DNA of 5,128 nt from Bifidobacteriaceae bacterium. GTDB taxonomy: Bacteria; Actinomycetota; Actinomycetes; Actinomycetales; WQXJ01. The DNA lies in assembly GCA_031278675.1 (NCBI GenBank), contig JAITJY010000366.1, positions 1-5,128 of the forward strand, given 5' to 3'. The translations under genes and the position numbers were made by a program. The notes under the pieces were generated by a model, which saw only the letters and a list, made by a program, of their open reading frames with translations, had not been told where the DNA came from and did not search any database. This document shows positions 4,573-5,128 of this stretch, piece after piece (within the stretch, counting starts at the first letter, position 1; every line of letters begins with the position of its first letter).

Positions 4573-5128
4573 ATGACGGATCAAAAACGGGTCGATTGCC
4601 TGGTGGTGGATGACGAAGCTGCCCTCTCCCAGGCGACAGTCGAATATTTCACCATGTTGGGCACCAGCGCCGATTGGGTGCCGGATGCCGCCAGCGCCCT
4701 GACCTACCTCGCGAATCATGACGTCGCCTTGATTCTGCTGGACATCAACCTCGAAGGCGAATCAGGTTTCGCCCTGTGCCGCCGCTTGCGCCGCGAGAAC
4801 GACATCCCGATTCTGTTTATTTCCGCACGCGGTGGCGGCGATGACGACATTCTCTTGGCTTTGGGTGTGGGCGGCGATGATTACATCGCCAAGCCATATT
4901 CCCTCGCGGTCCTGCACGCCAAAGTCCAGGCGGTGTTGCGGCGCGTTGGCCGCCTGGGCGCGCCGCCGCCCGGGACACTTGGCGCCACCCAGGACGATGA
5001 CGTTCACCCCACCAGCTGGGACCCGCCCGCCTTCGGGGACATCACCATCCGGTTTGACCTGGAGCGCGCCTTCGGCCCCGGAGGGCCAATCCCGCTGACC
5101 GAACTCGAATACCGTCTGCTCGCCCGCC
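4573..5128 (+). CDS. OmpR/PhoB-type response regulator (cut by right edge)
   Basis: A DNA-binding two-component response regulator: phosphorylation of the receiver by a sensor kinase would alter transcription of target genes. The window holds 185 codons. The receiver (about 7-124) has the acidic pair Asp13-Asp14 in LVVDDEAAL, the phospho-acceptor Asp57 in LLDINLEGESGF, Ser84 in the conserved Thr/Ser position (FISAR), and Lys107 followed by cis-Pro108 in YIAKPYS, so all active-site residues are present. The pattern DDILLALGVGGDDYIAKPYSL is typical of this subfamily. A long, proline-rich, acidic linker (about 126-153) precedes the start of the winged-helix domain, where PLTELEYRLLAR marks the first helix; the rest is outside the window. 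The gene begins 48 bases after tRNA-Phe without a clear promoter or terminator between them, so read-through from the tRNA unit is possible. The partner kinase and targets cannot be told. Confidence 0.95.
   Translation, partial: MTDQKRVDCLVVDDEAALSQATVEYFTMLGTSADWVPDAASALTYLANHDVALILLDINLEGESGFALCRRLRRENDIPILFISARGGGDDDILLALGVGGDDYIAKPYSLAVLHAKVQAVLRRVGRLGAPPPGTLGATQDDDVHPTSWDPPAFGDITIRFDLERAFGPGGPIPLTELEYRLLAR

Noticed and set aside
4371..4613. Short open frames running through the tRNA genes on both strands
   Set aside because: They consist mostly of tRNA and spacer sequence, and the cloverleaf structures explain the region.

Overview
The window looks like a housekeeping stretch of a high-GC Actinomycetota chromosome. 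The evidence is the heavy G/C third-position bias, the purF-purM-DUF3073 order (DUF3073 is an actinobacterial small-protein family), actinobacterial-style PurF with the N-terminal propeptide and iron-sulfur cysteines, GTG start usage, and tRNA genes with no encoded CCA. I cannot name a genus from sequence alone; PurF's N-terminus most resembles what I remember from Micrococcales/Actinomycetales relatives.

Layout. Positions 1-870 (minus strand) hold the N-terminal 290 residues of a DUF885-family protein that runs off the left edge. A short divergent intergenic region (871-959) carries four perfect tandem copies of an 8-base unit. It is followed on the plus strand by purF (960-2573) and purM (2573-3697), which overlap by one base (TGATG). 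A 250-base gap (3698-3949) contains a coding-looking but start-less 40-codon fragment and candidate promoter hexamers. Next comes a 67-residue DUF3073 gene (3950-4153). The spacer after it (4154-4335) carries a 29-base tandem repeat, a possible promoter and a small hairpin. It leads into tRNA-Asp(GUC) and tRNA-Phe(GAA), separated by 42 bases that contain an 11-bp perfect hairpin. The window ends in the first 185 codons of an OmpR/PhoB-type response regulator (from 4573), cut by the right edge.

Function. PurF (first committed step) and PurM (fifth step) are both de novo purine biosynthesis enzymes and are evidently translated from one message. The tRNAs are unrelated translation genes. The response regulator probably starts a two-component locus whose kinase would lie to the right.

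I found no mobile element, CRISPR array or clearly new system. The points most worth a second look are the leaderless-looking divergent starts around 870/960 with the octanucleotide array between them, the A in place of the nearly universal T54 in tRNA-Phe, the 29-base tandem repeat, and the orphan coding fragment downstream of purM.
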